DNA from: Betaproteobacteria bacterium
GTDB lineage: Bacteria; Pseudomonadota; Gammaproteobacteria; Burkholderiales; Casimicrobiaceae
DNA length: 64,000 bases
Assembly: GCA_016192065.1 (NCBI GenBank)
Contig: JACPUX010000002.1
Location: forward strand, 97,337-161,336
Reading direction: 5' to 3'
This document shows, one piece after another, positions 1-11,449 of the stretch (positions within the stretch are counted from its first letter, which is position 1; the number at the start of each line of letters is the position of its first letter). Made by a program: the position numbers and the translations under genes. The notes beneath the pieces are model-generated. The model was given only the letters and a program-made list of their open reading frames with translations, was not told the DNA's origin and made no database searches.

Positions 1-2
1 CC

Positions 3-1562
3 CTGTCATCGTTCTTTCTGGTCACCACCGAGCACCGCATCGGCGAAATCCGCCGGGCCGGCTTTCTCTATCTGCTGATCGCCCACGTCGGAGCCATCGC
101 CATCCTTTTGTGCTTCGGCGTGCTGCAAGGCGGCACCGGCGACTACAGTTTCGATGGCATGCGCACGGCCAAGCTGCAGGGGTTTTGGCCGACCGCGGGG
201 TTCTTCCTGGCGCTTTTCGGCTTCGGCGCCAAGGCGGGCATGCTGCCCCTGCATGTCTGGCTGCCCGAGGCGCACCCGGCGGCGCCCTCGCCGGTTTCCG
301 CGCTGATGAGCGGCGTGATGCTGAAGACGGCAATCTACGGGCTGCTTCGAGTCAGTTTCGATCTGTTGCAGGTCGAGGTCTGGTGGTGGGGCGTGGCGGC
401 GTTGGGACTGGGTCTGTTCACCGCCCTCTACGGCGTGATCTTCGCCACCGTGCAAACCGACATGAAAAGGCTACTGGCCTATTCGTCGATCGAGAACATT
501 GGCCTCATCCTCGCCGGCTTCGGCCTGGCTTTGGTCTTTCGTGCCTTCCAAATGCCCCAGCTCGCGGCCTTGGCGCTAGCCGCCACGCTGTACCACTGCC
601 TCAACCACGCGATGTTCAAGAGCCTGCTCTTCCTCGCCACCGGGTCGGTCTTGCATGCCACCCGCGAGCGCAGTCTGGGGAAACTGGGTGGACTGATCCA
701 TCGTATGCCCTGGGTGGCCTGGCTGGCTCTGATCGGCACCTTGGCGATCGCCGGCGTGCCACCGCTCAATGGTTTTGTATCCGAATGGCTGCTCTTGCAG
801 GCCTTTCTGTTCACCTCCGAGCTTCCCCAGGGCTTCATCAATATGCTGATCCCCATTGCGGCGGCGTCCCTGGCGCTGACCGCGGCCCTGGCCGGATACA
901 CCATTGTCAAATTTTATGGCGTGATCTTCCTCGGCCAGGCGCGTGAACCCGCGCTTGCCCAGGCCCACGATGCCGGCGTGCGCGAGCGTATCGGCCTGGT
1001 TTGGCTGGCGCTGTGGTGCGTGCTGTTGGGCCTCTTTCCGGTTGTGGTGCTGGACCTGCTCGATCCGGTCAACGAAATGCTGGTAGGGCGGGGCCTGGGC
1101 GCCACGACGCGGGACTGGTTGTTCCTGGCGCCGATCGACGCCAATCGCGCTTCCTTCAGCCCGCTGATCACCTTGGCCGGCATCGCCGTGACCGTGTTGG
1201 GAACGATCTTCCTCGTGCATCGACTCTACCATCACCGCCTGCGCCGCGGCCCACCCTGGGATTGCGGCTTTCCCCTGCAGACGCCGCGCATGCAAGACAG
1301 CGCCGAGGGCTTTGGCCAACCGATACGCCAGATTTTCGAAGTATTCTTCCGGATCACCCGCACCCTGCCCACGCCCTTCGACAAGGCGCCGCGTTATGCA
1401 GTAAAGGTCGAAGATCAACTCTGGTATGGACTTTACCTGCCCATGACCAAGGCGGTGGAGTTCTTCACCTGGCTGGTGGGCTTCCTGCAACAGGGGCGGA
1501 TTTCGGTCTATCTGGCCTACAGTTTCTTCACCTTGCTGGCCCTGCTGCTCTTCGTGCGATGA
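3..1562 (+). CDS. ehrA: EhrA/HyfB-like proton-translocating membrane subunit (5' partial)
   Basis: The open frame runs in from before the window, so the N-terminus is missing and about 519 residues remain. It is a polytopic antiporter-like subunit of the NuoL/HyfB/HycC family. Family signatures visible include PVSALMSGVMLK, YSSIENIG and an NHAMFKSLLF segment, which carry the lysines and histidines of the proton channel. Its stop overlaps the ATG of the next gene (ATGA), so the two are translationally coupled. It heads a run of six genes in the order membrane-membrane-membrane-membrane-large-small, which is the order of Ehr complexes. Because the large subunit downstream lacks Ni-Fe ligands, a role in ion pumping coupled to an unknown redox reaction is more likely than hydrogen metabolism. 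Confidence 0.85.
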   Translation: MSSFFLVTTEHRIGEIRRAGFLYLLIAHVGAIAILLCFGVLQGGTGDYSFDGMRTAKLQGFWPTAGFFLALFGFGAKAGMLPLHVWLPEAHPAAPSPVSALMSGVMLKTAIYGLLRVSFDLLQVEVWWWGVAALGLGLFTALYGVIFATVQTDMKRLLAYSSIENIGLILAGFGLALVFRAFQMPQLAALALAATLYHCLNHAMFKSLLFLATGSVLHATRERSLGKLGGLIHRMPWVAWLALIGTLAIAGVPPLNGFVSEWLLLQAFLFTSELPQGFINMLIPIAAASLALTAALAGYTIVKFYGVIFLGQAREPALAQAHDAGVRERIGLVWLALWCVLLGLFPVVVLDLLDPVNEMLVGRGLGATTRDWLFLAPIDANRASFSPLITLAGIAVTVLGTIFLVHRLYHHRLRRGPPWDCGFPLQTPRMQDSAEGFGQPIRQIFEVFFRITRTLPTPFDKAPRYAVKVEDQLWYGLYLPMTKAVEFFTWLVGFLQQGRISVYLAYSFFTLLALLLFVR

Positions 1563-2509
1563 CCTGGATCGGAGCGCTCTCCCAGTTGATTCAGCTCGCC
1601 GTGGCGGTGCTGCTGGCACCGCTCTTGCTCGGTTGGGTCAACCAGTGCCGGGCCTGGCTGCAAAACAAGCGCGCGCCCAGCCTGGCGCAACCCTATCGGA
1701 TGATCCGCAAGCTCTTCCTCAAGGAGCCGGTGATCGCGCACAACGCTTCACCGATCTTTCGTCTCACCCCCTACATCGTGTTCGGCGCCATGGCGCTCGC
1801 CGCGGCGATCGTGCCTTCGCTGGCCACCGATCTACCTTTCGCGACCGCCGCCGATGCCATCGCGCTGGTGGGCATCTTTGCCTTGGCGCGCATTTTCATC
1901 GCCCTCGCCGCCATGGACATCGGCACCGCTTTCGGCAGCCTCGGGGCGCGCCGCGAAATGCTGATCGGCTTTCTCGCCGAACCCGCGCTGCTGATGGTCT
2001 TCTTCACCGCCTCGCTGATCAGCCAGAGCACCTCGCTGGTGACCATTGTCGAAACCCTGGCGCACCGCGAGTTCGTGATCTATCCCAGCCTCGCTTTCGC
2101 CGGCATCGCCTTCACCATGGTGTCTCTGGCCGAGAACGCCCGCGTGCCGGTGGACAATCCGGCCACCCACCTCGAACTAACCATGATCCACGAAGCGATG
2201 ATCCTCGAATACTCGGGTCGACATCTGGCGTTGATCGAATGGGCCTCGAGTCTCAAGCTCTTCAACTACTCCTGCCTGGGGCTGGCGCTGTTTTTCCCGT
2301 GGGGGATCGTCGAGGGCGCCCATGACGTGGTCGGCCTCTTATGGGCGATACCGGTGCTGGTTGGCAAGCTCGCTCTGGGGGGATTTCTGCTCGCCTTGAT
2401 CGAAACCATGTCGGCGAAGTTGCGCATCTTCCGCGCACCCGAATTCCTGGGTACCGCTTTCCTGCTGGGTGTGCTGGGCATGCTCGTGCATCAGCTTCTG
2501 GGGGCGTGA
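1559..2509 (+). CDS. ehrB: EhrB/HyfC-like membrane subunit (NuoH family)
   Basis: This 316-residue integral membrane protein belongs to the NuoH/HyfC/HycD family, the subunit that joins the membrane arm to the peripheral arm in complex I relatives. Family hallmarks seen are the RAPSLAQPYR...KLFLKEP segment near residue 40 and the acidic loop ENARVPVDNPATHLELTMIHE, which resembles the quinone-site or coupling loop of NuoH. The ATG overlaps the stop of the preceding gene by four bases, and the next gene follows directly, so it lies in the same transcription unit. Confidence 0.85.
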   Translation: MTWIGALSQLIQLAVAVLLAPLLLGWVNQCRAWLQNKRAPSLAQPYRMIRKLFLKEPVIAHNASPIFRLTPYIVFGAMALAAAIVPSLATDLPFATAADAIALVGIFALARIFIALAAMDIGTAFGSLGARREMLIGFLAEPALLMVFFTASLISQSTSLVTIVETLAHREFVIYPSLAFAGIAFTMVSLAENARVPVDNPATHLELTMIHEAMILEYSGRHLALIEWASSLKLFNYSCLGLALFFPWGIVEGAHDVVGLLWAIPVLVGKLALGGFLLALIETMSAKLRIFRAPEFLGTAFLLGVLGMLVHQLLGA

Positions 2510-2510
2510 G

Positions 2511-3173
2511 ATGAGTCTGCCCCTGTCCTCGCAGCTCTTGAACCTCCTCGCGGCAGTGCTGTTGCTATTGTCTTTCGCCATGCTGGCGCAGCGGCGCCTG
2601 CTGTCTTTGGTGAGCTTGTTCGCGATGCAGGGCTTCGCCTTGTGCTTGGCGACACTACTGGTGGCCTTGACCAGCACCCAGACGCACCTCTTCTATTCGG
2701 CGGCCCTGACCCTGGTGCTCAAGGTGATCGTACTGCCGTATTTCCTTTATCGCATGATCCACAAGCTCGAAGTGCTGTGGGACGTGGAAACGCTCCTCAA
2801 CATCCCGATGATCATGCTCTTGGGCATCGTGCTGGTGGTAATCGCCTTCAACTTGGCGGTACCCATTTCGCAGCTCTCCAGCACCATCACCCGGAGCATG
2901 CTGGGGATTGCTCTGGCTTCGGTGTTGCTGTCCTTTTTGATGATGATCACGCGACGTAAAGCCATCCCGCAAGTGATCGGCTTTCTGGCCATGGAGAACG
3001 GCCTGTTCTTCGCCGCCATCAGCGCCACCTACGGCATGCCCATGATCATCGAACTGGGCATCGCCCTGGACGTGCTGGTGGGGGTGCTGATCCTGGGCGT
3101 GTTCTTCTTCCAGATCCGGGAACAATTCGACAGCCTCGACCTGGAACATCTGGAAAAGCTGCGCGACGAGTAA
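2511..3173 (+). CDS. ehrC: EhrC/HyfE-like small membrane subunit
   Basis: This 220-residue hydrophobic protein is of the HyfE type (NuoK-like with additional helices). The start is the ATG that begins MSLPLSSQ, one base after the stop of the previous gene; an upstream in-frame ATG would run back into that gene. The sequence is almost wholly membrane helices, with the TLVLKVIVLPYFLYR and GLFFAAISATYGMP segments typical of HyfE. The next gene starts two bases after its stop. In Ehr complexes the protein would be part of the proton-conducting membrane arm. Confidence 0.8.
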   Translation: MSLPLSSQLLNLLAAVLLLLSFAMLAQRRLLSLVSLFAMQGFALCLATLLVALTSTQTHLFYSAALTLVLKVIVLPYFLYRMIHKLEVLWDVETLLNIPMIMLLGIVLVVIAFNLAVPISQLSSTITRSMLGIALASVLLSFLMMITRRKAIPQVIGFLAMENGLFFAAISATYGMPMIIELGIALDVLVGVLILGVFFFQIREQFDSLDLEHLEKLRDE

Positions 3174-3175
3174 TC

Positions 3176-4627
3176 ATGATCGAAATCGCCGTCATTCTCG
3201 CCCTGCCCTTTTCCGCCGGAGCCCTACTGGCACTATGGGGCGCGCGCAAGTGGGCGGCCGAATTCAACATCGCGGCGAGTTTCGCCACCTTTGTGGCGGC
3301 GGCGGCGCTGACTGCGCGGGTAATCAGCGAGGGGCCGCTGCTCGCTTTCGACCGGCTGTTCTTCGTCGACGCTTTCAATGTTTTTCTGGTGGCGCTCACA
3401 GCCTTCGTCGGCTGCACCACCGCGGTGTTCTCGAGGCCTTACATGCGCATCGAAGAGGCGCATGGTCGGCTGACGCCACCCCGACTGCGGCTCTATCATT
3501 CGATGTACCAAGTCTTCGTGGGCGCCATGCTGGTGGCCTTGCTCACCAACAACATGGGCATCCTTTGGGTGGCCATGGAGGCGGCGACCCTGGCCACGGT
3601 GCTGCTGGTTTCACTCTATCGCACGCCCGCCAGCCTCGAAGCCGCATGGAAGTATTTTATCCTGTGTGGTGTGGGCATCGCGCAGGCCTTGTTTGGCACC
3701 ATCCTGCTTTATTTCGCGGCCGAGCGGGTTCTCGGGGCCGAAGGCGGGGCGCTGCTCTGGACTGAACTCAATCAGGTCAAGAGTCAACTCGAACCCACGG
3801 TGTTGTCTCTGTCCTTCGTGTTCTTGCTGGTCGGCTACGGCACCAAGGTCGGCCTGGTGCCTTTGCACAACTGGCTTCCGGACGCCCACGCCGAAGGCCC
3901 CACGCCGGTGTCCGCGGTGCTCTCGGGCCTACTGCTCAACGTCGCGCTCTATGCCGTGGTCCGCTGCAAAGTGCTGGTCGATGGCTCGCTTGAAACCGTT
4001 TTCGCGGGCAAGCTGATGATGGGCTTCGGCTTGCTCTCGGTGGTGACTTCCGCGTTCTTCCTGATGCGCCAAAAGGACGTGAAGCGGCTCTTCGCCTATT
4101 CGTCGATCGAACATATGGGCATCATTACCTTTGCCTTCGGCATGGGCGGGGCGGTCGCGTCTTTTGCCGGGCTGCTGCACATGACCGTGCATTCGCTGAC
4201 CAAATCGGCCATCTTCTATACCGTGGGCCACGCCGCGCAAAAAACCGGAACGCAGTTGATCGCCAACATTCGGGGCCTCATTCAGGTGAGTCCGACCATA
4301 GGATGGGGCCTCACTCTTGGTTGCCTGGCGATTCTGGGCATGCCGCCCTTCGGTGTATTCGCCAGCGAGTTCCTCATCCTCACCACCGCCATGCGCGACC
4401 AGCCCTGGGCTACGCCATTCCTGCTCGGCGCCCTGGGAGTGGCGTTCGCGGCAGTGTTCTCGAAAGTGCAGCCGATGGTGTTCGGCGACACCAACGCCAA
4501 GCGCCTGCCGCATCCGCCGTCGATGCTCCCGGTGTTCTTGCATATGGCCCTGGTGTTGATGCTGGGCTTGTGGATTCCGCCCTACCTGGCCGAGTGGTAC
4601 CGTCAGGCGGCGCAGATGATCGGATAA
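3176..4627 (+). CDS. ehrD: EhrD/HyfF-like proton-translocating membrane subunit
   Basis: This 483-residue antiporter-like subunit is of the NuoN/NuoM/HyfF family and is the second such pump subunit in the operon. Visible signatures are HNWLPDAHAEGPTPVSAVLSG around residues 225-245, KRLFAYSSIEHMGI around 305, and HSLTKSAIFYTVGH around 345. These match the channel lysine and histidine helices of the family. It is preceded by the NuoK-like gene and followed four bases later by the large subunit gene. Confidence 0.85.
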   Translation: MIEIAVILALPFSAGALLALWGARKWAAEFNIAASFATFVAAAALTARVISEGPLLAFDRLFFVDAFNVFLVALTAFVGCTTAVFSRPYMRIEEAHGRLTPPRLRLYHSMYQVFVGAMLVALLTNNMGILWVAMEAATLATVLLVSLYRTPASLEAAWKYFILCGVGIAQALFGTILLYFAAERVLGAEGGALLWTELNQVKSQLEPTVLSLSFVFLLVGYGTKVGLVPLHNWLPDAHAEGPTPVSAVLSGLLLNVALYAVVRCKVLVDGSLETVFAGKLMMGFGLLSVVTSAFFLMRQKDVKRLFAYSSIEHMGIITFAFGMGGAVASFAGLLHMTVHSLTKSAIFYTVGHAAQKTGTQLIANIRGLIQVSPTIGWGLTLGCLAILGMPPFGVFASEFLILTTAMRDQPWATPFLLGALGVAFAAVFSKVQPMVFGDTNAKRLPHPPSMLPVFLHMALVLMLGLWIPPYLAEWYRQAAQMIG

Positions 4628-4631
4628 TCCC

Positions 4632-6176
4632 ATGGACTTGCTCGGTCTCGGCCTTGAAGCCAGCGTCCTGACGGGCGCGTGCCACCTGCGCCGCTGTCGG
4701 GTGGACGCTGAGGATCTCGTCACCGTCGCCCTGGGCGTGCGCGAGGAGCACGGTCGTCTGGTGGCGCTCTGGGGCAGTGACGAGCGCGACCGCGAGAACT
4801 GCTTTCATCTGCACCTCGCCTTCGAGGATGCGCAAGGATTGCTGGTGCTCGACTTACCCTTGGCCGAGGAGATGCCGAGCTACCCGGATCTCAGCGAGAT
4901 TTTTCCCGCGGCCACGCGCATGCAGCGCGCCGCCTACGACCTTTTCGGCTTCTGGGCTATCGGCCCCGACCAGCGCTTCTGGGTAAGGCACGCCGCCTGG
5001 CCCGACACCGAGTTCCCCTTGCGCCGCGACTTCGATGGCAGTCGGCAATGGCCCGCGGAGCCCGAGGAGTACCCCTTCGTTCGCGTCGCCGGCGAAGGGG
5101 TGCATGAGATTCCGGTCGGCCCGGTACACGCCGGGATCATCGAGCCGGGGCACTTCCGTTTCCAGGTAGTGGGGGAAAAGGTCTTGCGCCTGGAGCAACG
5201 CTTGGGTTACGTGCATAAAGGCATCGAAAAGCGCTTTGAAGAGCTGCCCGCGCACAGCGCTCATCGCCTGGCCGGACGCATTTCCGGCGACACCACGGTG
5301 GCTTGGGCTTGGGCCTGGGCCATGGCTTATGAACAGGCTGCAGAGATCCAGCCGCCAGTGCGCGCCTTGTGGCTGCGCGGCGTGCTGCTCGAATTGGAAC
5401 GGGTCGCCAACCATCTGGGCGACTTGGGCTACCTGGGCAATGATGGCGGTTTTGCGTTCGGTTTGGCGCAGTTCTCGCGTCTGAAGGAAGTCGTTCTACG
5501 CGCCAACCAGGCGGCGTTTGGGCACCGCTTGTTGATGGACCGCATCATCCCGGGCGGCGTGTCGACCGACCTCACACCCGCGGCGCGGGCCACGCTGCGC
5601 GAGTTCCTGCCGGGACTGGCGGCCGAGTTGGGCGAGTTGCGCACCATTTTCGACGATCACGCCGGCCTGCAAGACCGTTTCATGAGCACCGGCCGAGTCA
5701 CCCCGGAACTCGCCGCAAGCTTGGGTTTGAGCGGCCTAGCCGGACGCGCCAGCGGACAGGCGCGTGATTTGCGCGTGGATTACCCGGCGACACCCTACGA
5801 CCGCGTTGAGGTCCGACGCTGCGGCGGCGTTGCCGGCGATGTCGCGGCAAGGGTGGCCCTGCGCTTCGACGAGATCTTCGAGTCTCTGCGCCTCCTGCAT
5901 CGTTTTCTGGGCGAGTTGCCCGAAGGCGAATGGCGCACCGAGGCGCCGCCCCCCCCCGCCGGCGCCCATGGTTTCGGCTGGGTCGAGGCTTGGCGCGGGC
6001 CGGTCTTTTTGGCTCTGGAAGCCGGCCCCGACGGCGGCTTGCGCCGCGTGCATGCCCACGATCCGTCCTGGGAGAATTGGCCAGTACTGGAGCACGCGGT
6101 GATGGGCAATATCGTTCCCGATTTCCCCTTGATCAACAAGTCCTTCAACCTGAGCTACAGCGGCCAGGATCTCTGA
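4632..6176 (+). CDS. ehrL: EhrL: large subunit (NuoC-NuoD/HyfG-like) without Ni-Fe cysteines
   Basis: This 514-residue protein fuses an N-terminal 30-kDa NuoC-like domain (to about residue 140) to a 49-kDa NuoD/HycE-like domain. In group 4 hydrogenases the active site is held by two CxxC pairs. Here the first pair region reads RISGDT (S218 and T221 in place of cysteines). The C-terminus ends SFNLSYSGQDL, with no DPCxxC and no cleavable tail. The few cysteines present (17, 22, 57 and one near 394) are not paired. GYVHKGIEK and the following His-Arg stretch are retained. This pattern is that of Ehr complexes, not of a functional hydrogenase. No maturation genes are nearby. Confidence 0.87.
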   Translation: MDLLGLGLEASVLTGACHLRRCRVDAEDLVTVALGVREEHGRLVALWGSDERDRENCFHLHLAFEDAQGLLVLDLPLAEEMPSYPDLSEIFPAATRMQRAAYDLFGFWAIGPDQRFWVRHAAWPDTEFPLRRDFDGSRQWPAEPEEYPFVRVAGEGVHEIPVGPVHAGIIEPGHFRFQVVGEKVLRLEQRLGYVHKGIEKRFEELPAHSAHRLAGRISGDTTVAWAWAWAMAYEQAAEIQPPVRALWLRGVLLELERVANHLGDLGYLGNDGGFAFGLAQFSRLKEVVLRANQAAFGHRLLMDRIIPGGVSTDLTPAARATLREFLPGLAAELGELRTIFDDHAGLQDRFMSTGRVTPELAASLGLSGLAGRASGQARDLRVDYPATPYDRVEVRRCGGVAGDVAARVALRFDEIFESLRLLHRFLGELPEGEWRTEAPPPPAGAHGFGWVEAWRGPVFLALEAGPDGGLRRVHAHDPSWENWPVLEHAVMGNIVPDFPLINKSFNLSYSGQDL

Positions 6177-6181
6177 CAACC

Positions 6182-6697
6182 ATGTGGCGCGTCCTGCGAC
6201 AAATCGTGCGTGCCGGAATGCCCGGCGAGCCACCTGCCGAGGTCGATGAAAGCCTGCGGCTGAAGGAGCGCCTGCACGCACAGATCCTCGCCACCCTGGG
6301 GCGAGCGCTGACCATCCGGCAAGTTGATGCTGGTTCCTGCAATGGCTGCGAGCTGGAAATCCACGCCTTGGGCAACCCGATCTACAACCTCGAGGGGCTG
6401 GGCATCAAGTTCGTGGCCAGCCCGCGCCACGCTGATTTGCTGCTGGTGACCGGCCCGGTGGCCAAACATATGGAGATCGCCTTGAAGCGCACCTACGAGG
6501 CTACTCCCGAGCCCAAGCTGGTAGTCGCCGTCGGCGATTGCGGGGTCGATGGCGGAATTTTTGGCCAAAGCTACGCAAGCTGCGGCGCGGTCGCCAAGGT
6601 GATTCCCGTGGATGTCGTGGTTCACGGCTGCCCGCCTTCGCCCACCGCCATCCTGCAAGGCATTCTCACCGCCATCAGCGTCCGAAACCAGCCATGA
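6182..6697 (+). CDS. ehrS: EhrS: small Fe-S subunit (NuoB/HyfI-like)
   Basis: This 171-residue NuoB/HyfI homologue is expected to hold the proximal 4Fe-4S cluster at the interface with the large subunit. The ligand set is intact: SCNGCE near residue 53, GDCGVDGG near 120 and HGCPPSP near 150. The start MWRVLRQ lies five bases after the large-subunit stop. So the small subunit can still carry electrons, whereas the partner large subunit cannot bind nickel. Its stop overlaps the ATG of a GNAT gene. Confidence 0.87.
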   Translation: MWRVLRQIVRAGMPGEPPAEVDESLRLKERLHAQILATLGRALTIRQVDAGSCNGCELEIHALGNPIYNLEGLGIKFVASPRHADLLLVTGPVAKHMEIALKRTYEATPEPKLVVAVGDCGVDGGIFGQSYASCGAVAKVIPVDVVVHGCPPSPTAILQGILTAISVRNQP

Positions 6698-7158
6698 AGC
6701 CGCAGCTGCGCGAAGCCGGCCCCGAAGATGCGGCCTTGCTGCGCGAGCTCATGCTCGCTTGCTGGACAGGCATGGTGGCGGCGGACTCGTCGGCCTTCCG
6801 CGAGACCGAGGCGGACCTTCGCGCCGAGTTGGCGAAAGGCGGCGCATTCCTGCTGTCGCTGGGGCACTTGTCGATCGGCTCCGTGCGCTGGAGAAACCTC
6901 GGTGATGCCTGGGAAATGGCGCGCCTGGGCGTACTGCCCGCCTTTCGCGGGCTCGGTCATTCCCAAACTTTGACCGAAGCGGTGGCGATGCGCGCCCGCA
7001 ATGCCGGAGCGCGTGAGTTGCGCATCGGAATCCGGCGCGATCAACCGCGCCTGCTCGATTTCTACGCGACCCAAGGTTTCGTGCTCGCTGACGACTTCGC
7101 CTACAGCCACCCCAATCCGCTGACCGAGCCACCCTGGCTGATGCGACGGGTGCTCTGA
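6694..7158 (+). CDS. GNAT-family N-acetyltransferase
   Basis: This 154-residue protein has the GNAT fold. The acetyl-CoA binding stretch reads ARLGVLPAFRGLGHSQTL (compare the V-x-P-x-[RQ]-x-x-G-x-G/A motif), followed by a C-terminal FYATQGFVL helix-strand typical of the family. The ATG overlaps the stop of the small-subunit gene (ATGA), so it is coupled to the Ehr operon, yet GNAT proteins are not known components of such complexes. The substrate cannot be predicted. It converges on hisD, whose stop lies 65 bp away. Confidence 0.8.
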   Translation: MKPQLREAGPEDAALLRELMLACWTGMVAADSSAFRETEADLRAELAKGGAFLLSLGHLSIGSVRWRNLGDAWEMARLGVLPAFRGLGHSQTLTEAVAMRARNAGARELRIGIRRDQPRLLDFYATQGFVLADDFAYSHPNPLTEPPWLMRRVL

Positions 7159-7223
7159 GCGGCACCCGCCCGGTTCGACATGGCGCTTCGGCCTGGCCCA
7201 AGCGCGCCGCGATCAACTGCGCT

Positions 7224-8528
7224 TCAGGTCTTCTGCCGCCGTAACTCCGCCGACCGCGCGTGCGCGGTCAGGCCTTCGCCCCGAGCCAGAACCGAGGCGA
7301 TGTCCCCCAGGGTTTGCGCGCCGTCCGCGGAGATTTCGATGACGCTGCTGCGCTTCTGAAAATCGTAAACGCCCAGCGGCGAGGAGAAACGCGCGCTGCG
7401 CGAGGTGGGCAGAACATGATTGGGTCCGGCGCAATAGTCGCCCAGCGCCTCGGAACTGTAGTGGCCGAGAAAAATCGCCCCCGCATGACGAATCGCCGGC
7501 AGGAGTTCCCGGGGCGAGGCCACCGCCAACTCCAGATGTTCCGGGGCGATGCGATTGGCCAAGGCACAGGCTTCGTCCAGATCGCGCACCTTGATCAAGG
7601 CACCCCGCCCGGCCAACGACGCCGCGATGGTCTCGCGCCGCGGCAGGTCGGGCAATTGGCGGTCGATGCTCGCCGCCACGCGATCGAGGAGTGTGGCGTC
7701 CGGCGCGAGCAAGATCGCCTGGGCCAGCTCGTCATGCTCGGCCTGGGAGAACAGATCCATGGCCAGCCAGTCCGGGTTGGCGCTGGCGTCGGCGATGATG
7801 AGGATCTCCGAAGGGCCAGCGACCATGTCGATGCCCACCAGGCCGAAAACCCGCCGCTTGGCCGCGGCGACGTAAGCATTGCCCGGGCCAACGATCTTGT
7901 CCACCTGGGGCAGGCTCGCCGTGCCATAGGCCAGCGCCGCGACCGCCTGCGCGCCACCGATGGTGTAGACGGCATCAACCCCGGCCAGATGCGCGGCGGC
8001 CAACACCAGGGGGTTCTTTTGGCCCCGCGGGGTGGGCACCACCATGATGATTTCCCGCACGCCCGCCACCTTCGCCGGCAACGCGTTCATGAGTACCGAC
8101 GACGGGTAGGCCGCTTTGCCCCCGGGCACATAAATGCCCACCCGGTCGAGTGGCGTGACTTGTTGGCCCAGATTGGTGCCATCGGGCTCGGTGTAGCTCC
8201 AGGAGCTGGCGAGCTGCCGTTGGTGATAAGTCCGGACCCTTTGCGCCGCGTGGTGCAGGGCCGTCTTCTGCGCTTCGGGCAGGGCGGCGTGGGCGGCGGC
8301 CAGTTCCGCGGTCGGGATGCAAAGATCAGCCAGGGTCGCCGCGTCCACGGCATCGAAGCGCCGGGTGTATTCCAGCACCGCGGCGTCACCGCGCGCCTGA
8401 ACGGCGGCGAGAATCTCCGTCACGGCCTGCTCGATGCGCTGGTCCTCGCCACTGGCAAAAGCGAGGAGCGCGGTGAGTTGGGCGTCGAAATCAGCCGCGC
8501 CGGAATCAAGTCGGCGCAAGTCAGGCAT
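7224..8528 (-). CDS. hisD: Histidinol dehydrogenase
   Basis: This 434-residue enzyme oxidises L-histidinol to L-histidine with NAD in the cytoplasm. Recognisable parts are [18 protein letters not shown] (zinc-binding Gln and His), AGPNHVLPT and the C-terminal [11 protein letters not shown] with the last zinc-binding His. I chose the internal ATG giving MPDLRRLDS, because it overlaps the hisG stop by eight bases; an ATG nine codons upstream would lie further inside hisG. It is the last gene of the leftward block. hisC is not seen downstream, because the next gene is the convergent GNAT gene. Confidence 0.97.
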   Translation of the reverse strand: MPDLRRLDSGAADFDAQLTALLAFASGEDQRIEQAVTEILAAVQARGDAAVLEYTRRFDAVDAATLADLCIPTAELAAAHAALPEAQKTALHHAAQRVRTYHQRQLASSWSYTEPDGTNLGQQVTPLDRVGIYVPGGKAAYPSSVLMNALPAKVAGVREIIMVVPTPRGQKNPLVLAAAHLAGVDAVYTIGGAQAVAALAYGTASLPQVDKIVGPGNAYVAAAKRRVFGLVGIDMVAGPSEILIIADASANPDWLAMDLFSQAEHDELAQAILLAPDATLLDRVAASIDRQLPDLPRRETIAASLAGRGALIKVRDLDEACALANRIAPEHLELAVASPRELLPAIRHAGAIFLGHYSSEALGDYCAGPNHVLPTSRSARFSSPLGVYDFQKRSSVIEISADGAQTLGDIASVLARGEGLTAHARSAELRRQKT

Positions 8529-9183
8529 GCTGTCGGCGCGCCACCACGGCGGCACTGAGGGTTTCGAGCAGCGGCGCCAACCGCTTGCGCTTGAGTTTCA
8601 TGGCCGCCTGATTGACGATGAGCCGCGCGCTGATGGGCAGGATTTCCTCGACCGCGACCAAATTGTTCGCCTTGAGCGTTCCGCCGGTGCTCACCAGATC
8701 GACGATGGCCTCGGCCAGGCCGACCAGCGGCGCCAGTTCCATGGAGCCATAGAGTTTGATCAGGTCGACATGCATGCCCTTGGCGGCGAAATGCTCGCGC
8801 GCCGTGTGTACGTACTTGGTGGCGACCCGCAAACGGGCGCCACGCTGTACCGTGCCGGCGTAGTCGAACCCAGCCGGTACGGCCACCATCATTCGGCAGC
8901 GGCCGATTTCGAGGTCCAGGGGCTGGTACAAGCCGTCGCCGCCGTGTTCGATGAGCACGTCCTTGCCCGCCACGCCAAGATCGGCGGCGCCGTGTTCGAC
9001 GTAGGTCGGCACATCGGTGGCGCGCACGATAACGAAGCGAACCGCGGGATGATTGCTCGGCAGAATGAGCTTTCTGGAGGTTTCCGGATCCTCGGCGGGA
9101 ACGATGTTCGCGGCGGCGAGGAGCGGCAAGGTTTCCTCGAAGATGCGCCCTTTGGACAGGGCGATGGTCAGAGTGTCGTCCAT
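8521..9183 (-). CDS. hisG: ATP phosphoribosyltransferase, short form
   Basis: This 220-residue enzyme catalyses the first step of histidine synthesis, joining ATP and PRPP. It starts [17 protein letters not shown], as is usual for the family. The length is that of the short form, which needs the regulatory partner HisZ; no hisZ gene is in this window, so it should be elsewhere in the genome. The protein lacks the C-terminal ACT-like domain of the long form. It lies seven bases downstream of murA and overlaps hisD. Confidence 0.97.
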   Translation of the reverse strand: MDDTLTIALSKGRIFEETLPLLAAANIVPAEDPETSRKLILPSNHPAVRFVIVRATDVPTYVEHGAADLGVAGKDVLIEHGGDGLYQPLDLEIGRCRMMVAVPAGFDYAGTVQRGARLRVATKYVHTAREHFAAKGMHVDLIKLYGSMELAPLVGLAEAIVDLVSTGGTLKANNLVAVEEILPISARLIVNQAAMKLKRKRLAPLLETLSAAVVARRQHA

Positions 9184-9190
9184 AACCTAC

Positions 9191-11448
<2,258 letters not shown>

Positions 11449-11449
11449 A

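Noticed and set aside
3..6697. Calling the operon hydrogenase-4 or formate hydrogenlyase
   Set aside because: All four Ni-Fe cysteine ligands are missing from the large subunit, and there is no ferredoxin-like HyfH gene, formate dehydrogenase or maturation peptidase gene nearby.
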